In this document: positions 13,753 to 26,254 of the stretch, in pieces
How positions within the stretch are numbered: the stretch's first letter is position 1
How the letters are laid out: every line of letters starts with the position of its first letter
From: Cunninghamella blakesleeana
Lineage: Eukaryota; Mucoromycota; Mucoromycetes; Mucorales; Cunninghamellaceae
Direction of reading: 5' to 3'
Length of the DNA stretch: 64,000 bases
Assembly: GCA_017871115.1 (NCBI GenBank)
Contig: JAFCIZ010000004.1
Span: 1,216,501 to 1,280,500 of the forward strand
Position numbers and translations under genes: made by a program
The notes under the pieces: generated by a model
Databases searched by the model: none
The model's input: only the letters and a program-made list of their open reading frames with translations
Told to the model about the DNA's origin: nothing

Positions 13753-14024
13753 TTTTTAAGGAGAAAGGGATAAGAAAAAAAATTGAGAGAGAGAGAAAAA
13801 AAAAGAGATTTAAAATATATTTAAAATATTAGGAAAAAGAAGGAATAGATTTCATATCTGATAGAAAAATAAAAATGAAGGTGTTAAAAAAAAGAAGGTT
13901 GAAAATTTTTCTTTTTTTTTTTTTATTATCAACCAAGGAATTAATCACGACATATCTGACTTTTAAAAATATGAATAAGAATAAAAAAAAATCCTTTATT
14001 TTATATATACAAAAAAAGAAATAC

Positions 14025-14055
<31 letters not shown>

Positions 14056-14077
14056 GAATAAATAAATAAATATGGTA
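13753..14077. other. Intergenic between two minus-strand genes
   Basis: A- and TA-rich spacer of about 325 bp, with a TA run near 14025-14050. Presumed terminator of the upstream gene and promoter of the downstream one. No coding signal. Confidence 0.5.
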
Positions 14078-15272
14078 TCAAAATGAGGAATGACGATGCT
14101 TTTTTTTAGAATGATTGATAAGCCAAATAAAAGGAAGTAAAGATTGATACATAATCCAAGTGGCAAAAAGAGAAGTTAATGATTTGGTCATATTAAAAAA
14201 TAAAAAGAATAATTCACTAGGTGATTCATGATGCGATGATGATATAATGTTATTGGTTGTTGATGATGTTTTTATTTTTGTTGTATGTTGATGTTTTTTA
14301 TAGATAGATTGAATATAATTAGAGGACTTTTTACTTATAAAATAAAATAAATGTAATATCATAGACCATAATACATCATCTTCTTCATCTTCGTTTTCTT
14401 CCGTCCAATAAGAATAATTTACTTGCCCAATTTCATCATCCTCGTCATCTTCTTCATTTAATTCACAAAAGTATGATGATGATCCCATTTTAATTCTTGT
14501 TTCTTTTACAGGTGATTCTGGTAAATATTCTAATTTTTCAATGTCAGGATTAAATCGTACAGAAGAAGAAGAATTCCCTGATTCCGATAAAGATTTGGAC
14601 CAAGGACGATAAAAAGCATCATTCGATGAAGCAGAAGAAATGGACTGTGGTTTATTTCTTTTTAAAACGGGTTTAATCCCTTCAGGCGGTGGTGTAGGTG
14701 GTAATATTTGTTGTGATGATAAAGGTGATGGTTTATTTGTATATAATGGTCCATATAACCCTAAATAAGGAAATAAAAAATAATAAAACGTTTTAGAATT
14801 AAATCATTTATTTGTATAAAAAGATAGAATAGATATATGTGGAACATGCTTTACATGTGATATCGGATTCTTTTTGCCTGAAAAAAAATAACAATAATAA
14901 TAATAATAATCATGTCATTAGTAAAAAATAATAATTGATGTGTTGTTTTTTTTTAAAAAAAAAAAAGTCATTTCATTTTTTTCAATTTTTTTTTGTATTT
15001 TACCAATTTACAGTGGAAGGGTGGATCATTTTATTTGATCTACCTAAATGAGTTGTACATAATTTGGTCATTTGTCTCCATAAAGCGTTTTGAAACCGTA
15101 TTAAACGATCATGCTCTATTTGTAGTGCTTTTCGTTCCTTTTCATCGTCTTTTAAACATAATCGCTTCTTTTTTATTTGTTTTAATTGCTTTTTAATTTC
15201 TTGATTAGCTTGAATAATGTCGTTCGTATCCCATTCATGTGCTAAATAATCAACACATATACATGCTGGCAT
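14078..15272 (-). CDS. Conserved-looking fungal protein of unknown function with C-terminal hydrophobic tail
   Basis: Three exons give 324 aa: 15272-15004, a 23-bp micro-exon at 14877-14855, and 14760-14078. The N-terminus (M-P-A-C-I-C-V-D-Y-L-A) leads into a helical, coiled-coil-like region and the segment F-Q-N-A-L-W-R-Q-M. The micro-exon restores W-Q-K-E-S-D-I-T-W, followed by L-Y-G-P-L-Y. The middle part is Pro/Ser-rich with S-S-V-R-F near residue 162, which resembles a phosphatase-1 docking motif only loosely. An acidic block follows. The last 40 residues hold a hydrophobic stretch ending in a basic tail, as in tail-anchored membrane proteins. No function is assigned. The micro-exon is supported because it is the only join that keeps frame and rejoins conserved-looking sequence. 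Confidence 0.68.
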
Positions 15273-16145
15273 TGTTATAATAATAGTTTATGTTGATGTA
15301 GAATAATAATATTAATAATAATAATAAACGAAACCGATAAATGATTTTTTTATATTTAAAAAGGAAAAAAAAGAAAGAAAAAAAGAGAAGAGAGAAAAGA
15401 AAAAGAGAGGGAAAAAAAGAAGAATTATTTTTATTTTAAAAAAAATAGCGGAAAGAAAGGAAAAAAGAGAGTGGAGAACTTCGGCGGCCTTTTTTAATCT
15501 TTGTCACATTAAAAAAAATAATAATAATATTATTTATAATTTTTTTTTTTTTTTCACGCCACACAATTATCTCTCACACATATATAAAACTGTAACATTA
15601 TCATAATCGGAAAAAGTTCGACGATCCCTAAAAATATAATTCTCCCACACACTCTCCATAATATAATTTATAATTCTTTTTGTATATAATGCACGGACCA
15701 AATTTCATTCAGTTACAAACTCTCTCTCTCTTTTTTTTTTGAAACATAAACATCTCTTTATTAATATTAAAATACTTTCTATTATTTTTATTTTAATACA
15801 CGTGGTTTATTTCATAAATAAATAAAACAACTAACATGAAGAAATAAATAAAATAAAAAAATAGAAAAGAAGTAGAAGAAGGAGATAAACATAAAAAGAG
15901 ATAATAACAAAAAAAAAAAAAAAAATTCCCAAAGAGAGCTAAAAAAAGTGAAATTATTAATTAAAGCATGGATCCGGCGAGGGATTAAGGATAACTTATC
16001 AATTTGTTTTATCTTTGAATGAAAAATATTGATGGCGGAGATTTAATTTTTAACTTCAATGGTCTTTTTTTTTTACCATCATTCTTCTTTCTTTGTGTAA
16101 TATTTTTTTAAAACTTCCTTTTTTTTACTATTATAAATCTATCAA
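15273..16145. promoter_or_regulatory. Divergent promoter region between an unknown gene and NAR1
   Basis: About 870 bp separate two outward-facing starts, so both promoters must lie here. Visible are purine-rich A/G runs at 15360-15480, a short less AT-rich stretch at 15476-15490, a poly-T tract near 15540 and a CT run at 15720-15740. No specific factor site can be named. Confidence 0.45.
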
Positions 16146-18250
16146 ATGGCATTTTCTTCCGCATTAATATTAACTGATTTAAATGATTATATTGCTCCTT
16201 CTCAAGCTTGTATAAAGCCTGTTGAAATAACAAAATCTAATGACAACAATGGTCCAGTAAGTTTTTATTTATTTATTTATTTATATTTAGATGAGTAAGC
16301 TTGAAATCTAAATCAACTATTTATTTTATTCTATAAAAAAATGACTAAAGTCAGAAATTAAAGTTGACAACGAAGGTAGTTATTATGAAATATCTCACGA
16401 TGGTGGTGAAGCTAAATTAGAACAAGCAAGTATTTCACTAAACGATTGTTTGGCTTGCAGGTAAGCTAAAGTAAAAAAAAAAAATACTGTTAAATCTCTC
16501 TACTGCTGACTCATCAATCTAATCTATTCTATTTTATATTTTTTTTAAAAAAAAATAGTGGATGTGTTACTTCGGCAGAAAGTGTATTAATTACGATGCA
16601 ATCCCAAGAAGAACTATATCAAATTTTAAAAACAAATCAAGATCCAACTTTAATCGATCAACATCGTACAATTGTGATATCTATCAGTCCTCAATCAGTA
16701 GCTTCTCTTTCAGTAAAATATAAATTACCTACTTTACAAGTTTATAAAAAACTAATCACTTTTTTTAAACATCAACTTGGAGCCCATCATATTTTTGATA
16801 TCGCTTATGCAAGAGATTTATCTTTAGTGGAAGGTACAAAAGAATTTATTGGTCGCTTTAATAATTATCTGTCTAATGGCGGTGAAGCTATTGAAAATCA
16901 ATTGCATTTACAACAACAACAACAACAACAAGGAGAAGACGAAAATGGAGAAGGAAAAACTAGAACAAGAAGAAGAAGAGGTGCTGGTGCTGGTGCTGGT
17001 GGAATAGCAGGTCAACAACAACAATCTATTCCTATGTTGGCTTCTTCTTGTCCTGGATGGGTATGTTATGCTGAAAAGACTCATGGGGACGTATTACCTT
17101 TTATTTCAACTACAAAATCACCACAACAAATGATGGGTACTTTAGTGAAAGATTATTTAGCTAAAAAAACAAATACTAGGTAAATGGTATATAAATATAT
17201 AATGTGATGATTAAAAAAAAATAGGGAATTCATTTGATTTTGATTTTTTTTCAATATAGTCCTGAGCGAATTTATCATGTTTCTATCATGCCTTGTTATG
17301 ATAAAAAATTAGAAGCTAGTCGACCTGATTTCTTTTTAGAAACTTATAATACAAGAGAAGTAGATTGCGTATTAACAACTGGTGAAGTGGATAAAATGTT
17401 TATGGAACAAAATATTAATTTTCTTGACTTAGGTGAATCTCCTATTGATGATATGTAAGTTAATAATAGTAATAAAAAGAACAAATCAATCATAAATTAT
17501 TGATAAATATGACTCATTTTTTTTTCTCTAAAGATTTAACAAAATCGATATTGATCCAGTAACACAAAAGGAAATTGGTTATGGAGCAGCGGGATCATCT
17601 TCAGGTGGTGCTTTAGAATATATTTTAGCTTCAGCAGCCAAAGAATTATTTCAATTGCACGATGTACCATCAGATCCATTATTAGCACAACAAGAACAAC
17701 AGCAAGGTAGAGTAATTATTAAAATGGGAAAAAATGCAGATGTCAAAGAATATTTTCTACAAGATGATCAAGGAAGAATTTTACTTCGATTTGCTTCTGC
17801 ATATGGATTTCGAAATATTCAAAATATTGTAAGAAAAGTGAAAACAGGAAAATCCAACTATCATTTTGTAGAAGTTATGGCCTGTCCTGGCGGATGCATT
17901 AACGGTGGTGGACAACTTTCTATTGAACAAGAACAAGAACAAAGCATTCCTGTTAAAGACTGGGTACAATATGTTGAATCAATTTATCGTTCCAATCCTC
18001 ACTCACCTCCTGAATCAAATCAATCTCTTCAATCCGTTTACAAGTAAAAAAAAAAGGCATAGATTTATTATTTTTATATAAAACAAAGAAAAAACGGCCC
18101 TAAAATTTGCTTTTTTTTTTTTTCCTTATTATTTTTATTTCTAGTGAATGGATTGCAAATACTCCTCCAGATCAAATTTCAAAATTATTTCATACTCAAT
18201 ATCACGCAGTGACTCAAAACTTAGCAAACCCCTTAGCTACAAAATGGTAA
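16146..18250 (+). CDS. NAR1: Cytosolic Fe-S cluster assembly factor NAR1
   Basis: Six exons give 550 aa: 16146-16256, 16351-16460, 16559-17179, 17260-17454, 17534-18043, 18145-18250. Nar1 is the [FeFe]-hydrogenase-like component of the cytosolic iron-sulfur assembly (CIA) machinery and hands clusters to the targeting complex. N-terminal cluster ligands are Cys22, Cys70, Cys73 and Cys76 (D-C-L-A-C-S-G-C). The C-terminal cluster set is Cys238/243 (S-S-C-P-G-W-V-C), Cys293 (M-P-C-Y-D-K-K) and Cys463/467 (A-C-P-G-G-C). The protein ends in Trp, as expected for the C-terminal signal recognised by the CIA targeting complex. A Gln/Gly/Arg low-complexity insert at residues 192-229 lengthens it compared with yeast Nar1 (about 490 aa). 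Acceptor 16351 was preferred over 16355 because only it keeps the frame. Confidence 0.93.
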
Positions 18251-18322
18251 AAAAAAGATTCTTTTTAAAAATTATTATTCCCATTTATTGTTTTTTAGTT
18301 TAGATAGATTTTTATTATTTTT

Positions 18323-18355
<33 letters not shown>

Positions 18356-18591
18356 TTGTATCATTTTGTGTATTAAATAATATATTTAAAAATTAATTAA
18401 TAAAACTTATATCAATGTATTTTGTTTATATTTATTCTTCTTTTTCTCACATGATCATTTAAAAAATAAAGATTTTAATTTTTTTTAAAAGTCCGTATTT
18501 TTTAATCTTTCTTTCACTATTTGCTTTTTTTTTTTTAATATTTTAAAATATTAAAATTACATATATACATATATAATCTTATAATTGAATT
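18251..18591. other. Short intergenic, NAR1 to NudE
   Basis: Contains a TA run near 18331-18354 and poly-T tracts. No coding signal. Confidence 0.5.
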
Positions 18592-20433
18592 ATGACAGTT
18601 GATTTAAGCATGTCTTCTCGTATGATGTAATACTCTTCTTTTAAATAATACTTATAAGATAAAAAATATATTATAATATTTTTTAAAATATATATATATA
18701 TATATGTGCGTATGCATACATTGATAGATAAAAATAAAAAGCTAATTATACTATCTATCTATCTATCTATCTCTATATTTTTCTTTCTATTTTTATTTCT
18801 ATTTAATAATATAGGCAGTTTAATTCCATTCAAGATGAACTCGAATATTATAGAAATCATTCAGATAATTTAGAAAACACTTTACAAGAAACAAGGGCGG
18901 CACTTGATGAATTCCAAGTGTCCTCACGTGAATTAGAAGAAGAGTTGGAAAAGGAATTACAAACAACTGAAAAAGCTTACAAGGAATTAAAATCACAATG
19001 TGAAAAATCAAGAAGAGATGCTGATGAATGGAAGGTAATAAAAAAAAGAATGGGTTATTGATATATAAGGAAGAAAAAAAAGAACGATAAATGGGTATAC
19101 AAGTGATAAATTATAATATTTTCTCATTTTACTTTTTATATATTTATATATGATCAGTCTAAATTTACAGAAGCAAAACATGAACAAAGTATTACTATGA
19201 TGCAAATGCAAAGAGAAATCGATATTTTAAGAGCAACTGAAGAGATGTTTCGTAAAAAAATTTTAGAACTTGAATTAGATAATGATGATTTGGAACGTAC
19301 TGAAAGGTAAAATAATAATAATAAATAAGTAAATTATAAAAACAAATAGAAGAGAATAATAAGTTTATACTAGTGAAATTTGATGTATATATTTATTTTT
19401 CTTTTTTTTCTTTTTTCAGGGCCGCAACATCATCCTTATCGGATTTAGAAGTCAAACTTAATAAAGCCATTGAAAGAAATGTCATTCTTGGTAATACATA
19501 AACAAAGCTGCATTAATTTTTATAAATAAATACATACATATATATGTTATTCAGTTTATTATATTTATATATTATTCTTTTTATTATTATTTTATTTTAT
19601 ATAGAAAATGAAATTGCAACAAAAGATAGTTTAACCGAACAAACTCAAAGATTAAAAGATGAATTAAATGGTAAAAAAAAATCTATATGATTAAGATATA
19701 AATATAGAATGATAAAGGAAAGTAATATATAGGATGCACGATTAAATATATTTATATATCGATATATGTATTTATTTATTTAGAGGTAAACCAAGAACTT
19801 TCAGTATTACGTAATAAGACTGCCAAACAACACGATTTATTACAAGGACTTGAACATAAATTAGAGGATGCAAACAAAAAGAATAATGATTTGGAAAAAC
19901 AAAATGAAAATTTACAATTACAATTACAAAGAAAAGATGACGATTCTTCAAGATCAACCACACCTGACCTTCATAAACCACTTTCTTCCTCCAATAATTA
20001 TTACGATACATACAATCCAAGACGAACTCGTATTCCTAGAAATGGTTCCACGGCATCACCTACTTTATCTTCTACTAATGCAAATCCAGTTAAAATGGTA
20101 CAAGAAATGGTTGGTCGGGTTAGAGTAAGTCCATTAAATTATTATTATTGATCAAGATGATATGAATAATATTTGTCATTAAGAAAGGAAATGGTAAACT
20201 AATAGATTTATTTCTTTTCATTTCTTACCCATATATAGAGTTTAGAAGCTCGTCTTCAATCATGTCGTTCACTTGTAACACCACTTTTAAACCCACCTCC
20301 TTCTTATAGCTCCACTGTACCTTCAACAAATAGAGACTCTGTTTTACAAGCCCCGCTTCAGTTATCTAATATCAATGCACGACGTCCTTCTGAATATATG
20401 ACCTCTTCTTCTATGGATACTTCGGATGAATAA
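18592..20433 (+). CDS. NudE/Ndel1 homologue, dynein regulator
   Basis: Seven exons give 358 aa: 18592-18626, 18815-19034, 19158-19306, 19420-19490, 19605-19670, 19784-20124, 20239-20433. The first 190 or so residues form one long coiled coil that begins with the NudE pattern D-E-L-E-Y-Y-R-N-H and E-F-Q-V-S-S-R-E-L-E-E-E-L-E. The second half is Ser/Pro-rich with S-L-E-A-R-L-Q-S-C-R. NudE proteins bind LIS1 and dynein to control nuclear migration and spindle positioning in hyphae. Length matches animal NDE1/NDEL1 (about 345 aa). The 35-bp first exon supplies the start; a second in-frame ATG six codons later is possible. Confidence 0.85.
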
Positions 20434-21854
20434 ATTTATTTATTGTAAAAATTATAATAATAATAATAGTAATAATAATAATATATATATGTAAAAAGTA
20501 AAATCAAAAATCAAAAATAAAAAAACAATAATAAAATATATATGTGTATGTATGTATAAATAAAGATAAAATATATAAAAAATGATGATTTTATCAATCA
20601 AATTTTTATACCCCGAAACTTTCCTTATATAATTATTTTATCACTACTGTTTTTTTTCTTTGCATGCTTCGTCTTTTTTCTTTCATCTATTTTTTTTAAA
20701 AACCTTTTCGTATTTTTATTTACATACACATAAAGATTTCTTATTTATTGGATTTTTGTCCTCTTTATTTATACCTTCACTTCCTCTTTTTAAAAATTGA
20801 TCAACAAATAGTTAAAGTAAATTATGCAAAAAAAAAAAAAAAATAACGCGTCTTGTTTATATAAACACACAATACTAACAAGATGTATAAACATAAAAGA
20901 CAACAAATATGATTACAGAAATGATTTCCATACCTATATAAATAAAAGATTTTACTTTTCTTTGTTAATATAACACTCTAAGCGGATAACCTACCTTTTT
21001 CTCTTTTTCTCTTTTTCTCAGGCTAAATGCTAGACGAATAGTAGAAAAAATAAAAAAATACTGTTTTGAGGTAAAGCAACCATGTAAATACCAAATAACA
21101 AACTTTATTATCATAACAATAAAATAAAAATTACAAACTATAACGATTACTGATATGTAAAGAAGGTATACAAAAATACAAAAAGATGTCAACAATACAG
21201 TCGCGAATCATACAAAAGAACTAAGCGCAACTATATTATGCATACAAACCAAAAGGTGAATGTCCAAAAGAAAATTAAAAGATAAGAATAAAAAGAAAAA
21301 AAGAAAAAAAATAAGAAAGCAATCACCATAAATAAATACATGACAAGTGTTTATTTTACTCATTTTTAGTTAATGAATCTTCTTATTTTATTATATTTAT
21401 TACTGTCATAATTAGATCTCAGATCTCAGATCTCAGATTGCCAATGACAAGCAATTTTACCATTCAACTTTTACTTTAATTCCACAAATAGTACTAGATA
21501 TCAATGCGCTCATCTTCGTGAAAACTATAAAAAAATGCATCAAAATTGCCAACATACAATAATTAAAAAGTGACAATAAATAAGTATATCCAAAGAAAAA
21601 AATGAATAATTAATCTAAAATCTCAAACAATATAAGCAGTCATCCAAAGCTCTTGGCTGTCTAGTAAGTTATTTAATATGAATAAAATAAAATACAATTA
21701 TATTATTTACTTTTTATTAATAAATTAATTCTTTTTTTTTTCTTTTTTAATATCATTGTTATTTTGGGCAATAAAATCAAACTTAATAAACAAATAGGAT
21801 ATTAACACAAAATAGTGAATTAAAAGTAAATATAGAATATATAGATCGTTAAAG

Positions 21855-21897
<43 letters not shown>

Positions 21898-23767
21898 TTA
21901 AAATATAGAAAAAATAGCTTTAACTTCAAAAACAAATATAAAGAAAGCCAAAGAATAAAACGATCAGTAAGTAATTATTCGCCAACCAAACCACAAGAAT
22001 CACAATGCTATACACGATAAATCAAGTAAAAGAAAAAGAAATGTATTATATAACATCCCTTAAAATGGGTAATCACCAATTTCCTTTTCAACCAACCTCT
22101 AAATCAGATTCATTATCTTCGGCTTTTTCTCAATACTATTTGTATCAATCATAATTATCTGAGGTTATTACAATAATAATCACAACCATAACCTTTTTTC
22201 ATTAATATATATATTAAATGCTTCTTTATAAAAATAAATGACGCATCCACACATTTACCCTAGTTACTTTTATATACTGAATTAAATCGTACTGATCCTT
22301 TACATAAAACTAAAAATGAATGTAATTAACTTGTTCTATGCACTTCAAATATATTTCTAGCAATCCCACTATACTCAAAGCTCAGATGAATCAAAAATCT
22401 CACATAAACTTAAATAAAAGATAAGTTTGTGTAATGAAAGTAGTGAAATCAAAGATAAGACCTAATAATGTGTGCAAAAAATATTCATAAAATGATCAAC
22501 TAATTTCGTGTAATTAAAAATAACGTTCTTTTATATTCAAATTACTCGTATATTTGTACTCAAGATGTTAAACTTTTCTTGCTCAAGGAAATAATTTTTA
22601 CTTATACAGAATGATTAAATTGCTTTATTTGGTGACAATTTGTCATTATTCAAACTGTTGATATATTTTATATACTAAATGTGTTAGTCTCTTTTATTAG
22701 CATTCAAGATAACACCATTTTACTTTATTTAAAATTATTTCTTTTTTTTATGCAAATCGGTACTTTTGTTTATTCTAGCCGGTGCTTATTTAATTGAGAG
22801 GATGATTTGACTTACTCATTATGTTGGTTTTTTATTTTTTTACCCAAAATAATTGACCCTTTTTCATTGAAGATGGTACTTTTTTTTAAAAAAAAATCAA
22901 GATAAGGATCTGGCCATATTAGATATACTGGTGTTATTTATTCTAACAACTACTCTTTTTTCACAGAAATTGGAGACTTGTTGTATTTAGAATGGCTAAT
23001 TTCTATTATTTACTGCAATGATTATACATTATTTTAGATGGTTGATAATTTCAATTTATATAATATTAAATTTACATTATTCAAAATGGTTTATTTTTTT
23101 ATTTAAGATTACATACCCTTTATTAATTGTAGTATTAACCATTTAACGATGATTTAACGAGGCATAATGGGATTCCCAAAGCGAATTATTTTTTATTGTT
23201 ATTAAATCAACTATCCTCTCTTTTTATATTTTTTAACGAGTTTTTTTAATGTAACTAAAAATTAAAAATAAATGGATGGATTAAAAAAAACTATGCATAA
23301 AAACGTAGATATTATACGATGATCCTTTATAATATTTGCTTTATGAACGAAATATGGTATGTATTTCCTTTTATAACTTCCATATAAATAACATAGTGTG
23401 TATATAATAAAGTTCATTAATAAACAATATTTATTTTTATCATCTTTAACTTTTATCCTGTGTTTACTTTAGCTTTTTACTATTAAACCTAGTTCTAGTA
23501 TTTTTACTAGTTAATATATAATATATTTTTTAGTTGTACATACTTATTTTTATTGTCTATAAAACAAACCATTTTTTATGCCCGGTCTTTAAAAAAATCT
23601 GGCCAATCATGCCTTTGAAAGTATTTTTATTAATTCTAATTTTTTTTTCTTTACCTTTCTTCACTTTTCTTTTCCTTTCTTTCTTCCTTTTTTTAAAAAG
23701 TAAAAAATAAAAATAAGCAACGCCATTTATTTTTTATATTTTACCGTATATAATAAATAAATCAATA
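20434..23767. other. Large non-coding stretch, 3.3 kb
   Basis: The longest region of ordinary AT-rich sequence without a supportable gene. It holds a three-copy tandem 7-mer at 21414-21437, a TA run of about 35 bp near 21858-21891, and one short open frame (22065-22154) rich in Ser, Gln and Pro. No splice-joined coding path, tRNA or rRNA was found. The last few hundred bases, with TC-rich runs at 23650-23700, are the derlin promoter. Confidence 0.45.
21414..21437. repeat. Tandem 7-mer AGATCTC, three copies plus a partial
   Basis: Three perfect head-to-tail copies of AGATCTC followed by AGA. The unit contains the palindrome AGATCT. No function is evident. Confidence 0.8.
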
Positions 23768-24884
23768 ATGCCACCACCTCAGCATCAACCCCCTTCTATA
23801 AGAAATGAATTTTCTACATGGTATAATGGTTTACCACCGGTAACCAAATCTTTGCTATCTTTAACCACTTTATTTACTCTTCTACCCGTATTCAGACTCG
23901 TCTATGCTAGCAAATTAGAACTTATATGGCCATTTGTCACACATAAATTTCAAGTAAGATCATGGATAAGGAATACATAGACTAAATAGAAATATAGTTA
24001 TAATAAATTTGAGATTTTATTATTCTATTTTATTTTTCTAACAAAACACATACATACTACTTTTCATATTTAGATTTGGCGACTTTTCACTACATTTTTT
24101 ACAGGTCATATAAGTATACCTTTTGTCTTCAACCTTTACTTTATGTACGTATATAGTCACAAATTGGAGCTCGAAGTATATCAAGGGCAAACAGCTGATT
24201 ATGTTTATTTTCTACTTATATCCTCCTTGGGCCAACTGGTAATATAACAATAGTATAAACAATATCAGTAATCATAACACCCATAATAATCATAAAAACA
24301 TAATCATATATATATAAAGATCCATAAAGATAAAAAATCACTTATTAATTCATATCTATTTTTAAAAAAAAAATTATATATATAGTTTTTGGATCGATTT
24401 TATTTTAATTTAGGATATTTATCTAATGGCCTTGTTCCTTCTATCATGTACCTTTGGTCAAAACACTATGCTGATCAGCCAGTTACTTTTATGTTTGGAC
24501 TTCGTTTTAAGGTAAATGGCAATATTATTTCATTATTATTATTATTACTATAATACCATCACCACCCATTAATAAATTAGTTTAATAATTTATTTCCTTC
24601 ATATATTCACATTATTATTATATATATAATAGGCTATATTTTTACCTTGGGTTATGGTCGGTTATGAATATATTGCAAGTGGGGGAATAACACCTCTCCC
24701 AACAATCTACGGTATTGCAGCATCACATCTATATTATTATTTCAAACACATTCGTCCTAGTCAAGGTGGAGGTCAATATTTAAATACACCAGGATTTTTA
24801 AATCGTTTATTCCCACCAACAACTGCAGCCCGTAGAGTACCTGGAGTAGGTTATGCATGGTCAAATAGCAATCAACGACAAGCT

Positions 24885-24915
<31 letters not shown>

Positions 24916-24974
24916 CTAGAACAAACATTATGGGTGGACACGTATGGGGAAGAGGAAATAGACTAGGCTCTTAA
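23768..24974 (+). CDS. Derlin (Der1-like ER-associated degradation protein)
   Basis: Four exons give 272 aa: 23768-23953, 24074-24238, 24386-24511, 24633-24974. Derlins are rhomboid pseudoproteases of the ER membrane that help export misfolded proteins for proteasomal degradation. Supporting features are the opening F-S-T-W-Y-N-G-L-P-P-V-T-K-S, several hydrophobic segments, W-R-L-F-T-T-F-F-T-G, the M-Y-L-W-S-K region and F-G-L-R-F-K-A-I-F-L-P-W-V. The C-terminus carries P-S-Q-G-G-G-Q-Y-L-x-T-P and a poly-Gln run encoded by CAA repeats. The exon 3 acceptor at 24385 was taken because its reading frame gives the derlin-like segment; a later AG at 24413 is an alternative. Confidence 0.87.
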
Positions 24975-25999
24975 AAACCATTCATTGCTATTATTTTTAA
25001 TACTTCATCCTTTCTACATTCAATATATGTATTCATTAATAAATAAATTAAAGAATAAAAAAGGAGCTACCACTGCTACATCTTTTTATCTTTTATTAAA
25101 AAAAGTTGAGTTTAAATATATCTAGGATTTAGCATAATTTCTTAAAATAAAAAACTACATCTTTAACTTAGTATTACTACTTTAACCAATTTATTATATA
25201 TATTTAAAAAATATTAATTATCAAACGTATTAAAAATCTAAATGATTTTTAATTATTTATTTTTTTACCATCAAATATCCCAAAAAATTGCTTAGTCTAA
25301 AGCTAAATGCATAATATTGGTATATTTTATTAAAAAACTAAAAAAACAAAACACTAATGATAATAAAATAAATTTAGAATACATACATACATATATATAT
25401 ATATACTGTTTATTAACTATTAAAAAAGGATAGAAAATGAAAAAGAAAAAGAAATTAGCTTTTTTATAGAAAAATCAGTAATTTATACACAATAAAATAA
25501 CTGAAGTTAAATTGAAGTTATACTTTTTTCCGAAAACCCTACAGAGTACCCACTATTTAAAACCAAAAAAAAAAGTTTATATTAAATAAAAAGAAAGAAT
25601 CATAATAAAAATATATTTTATTAAAAAGAACATATATAAAAAATATAAATCCTTTTTTGTAGTATTTTTATATTGGTTACTAGTAAAACTATGTTTCCTT
25701 TATGATTCTTTTATCATGAAATAGAATTGGACGAATCACGTCATCGATTTTTGTGACTTTACTGGAATGCGGGGCTTTTTCTTATAATCTTGCCCTTGTC
25801 ACCAAAGGAGGAAAAAAAAAAAATTAGAGGAACGATTTTTTTTTTGAAGCCGGCTCTAAAAAAATCAAAAGACAGATTTTCAAATTTTTTTTTCAACTTT
25901 TTTTTTCTTGAACACTTTTTTTTTACAATTGCTTCATTAAGCATACCCTTTAATTTCTCCCCCCTCTCTCTTTCATATATATAAATATAAAAAAAAGTC
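24975..25999. other. Intergenic, 1.0 kb, upstream of CYT1
   Basis: AT-rich, with a TA run near 25394 and poly-A/T tracts. Overlapping open frames on both strands at 25760-26000 are low-complexity Lys/Phe products of poly-A/T and are not genes. A short CT-rich leader precedes the CYT1 start. Confidence 0.5.
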
Positions 26000-26219
26000 A
26001 TGTTCTCTCGATTCTCTACTCAAGCTTCGAGAAGATTGGTTAAACCTACCATTCAAGTAAGTTTAATACTGTATAGATTATTATTATTTTAGAAAAGAAA
26101 ATAGAAACGATTATTTTTATTTATAAATAATAATAATAATAATATGTTTATAAAAACAACATCGTGTTTTATAATTATTATTAAACAACTTATCATTAAT
26201 AACAACTTCAACAATTAAT

Positions 26220-26254
<35 letters not shown>

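Noticed and set aside
16146..18250. [FeFe]-hydrogenase
   Set aside because: The N-terminal four-Cys cluster, the Nar1-type cysteine spacing and the C-terminal Trp point to the assembly factor rather than a hydrogen-producing enzyme.
19772..20151. Several open frames on both strands inside NudE
   Set aside because: Alternative frames of the large NudE exon 6, which has a consistent in-frame coiled-coil product.
21414..21437. CRISPR-like or regulatory array
   Set aside because: Only three copies of a 7-mer without spacers; a simple tandem repeat.
25759..26001. Overlapping open frames on both strands, Lys/Phe-rich
   Set aside because: Products of poly-A/poly-T tracts in the CYT1 promoter; no start context, splice sites or family likeness.
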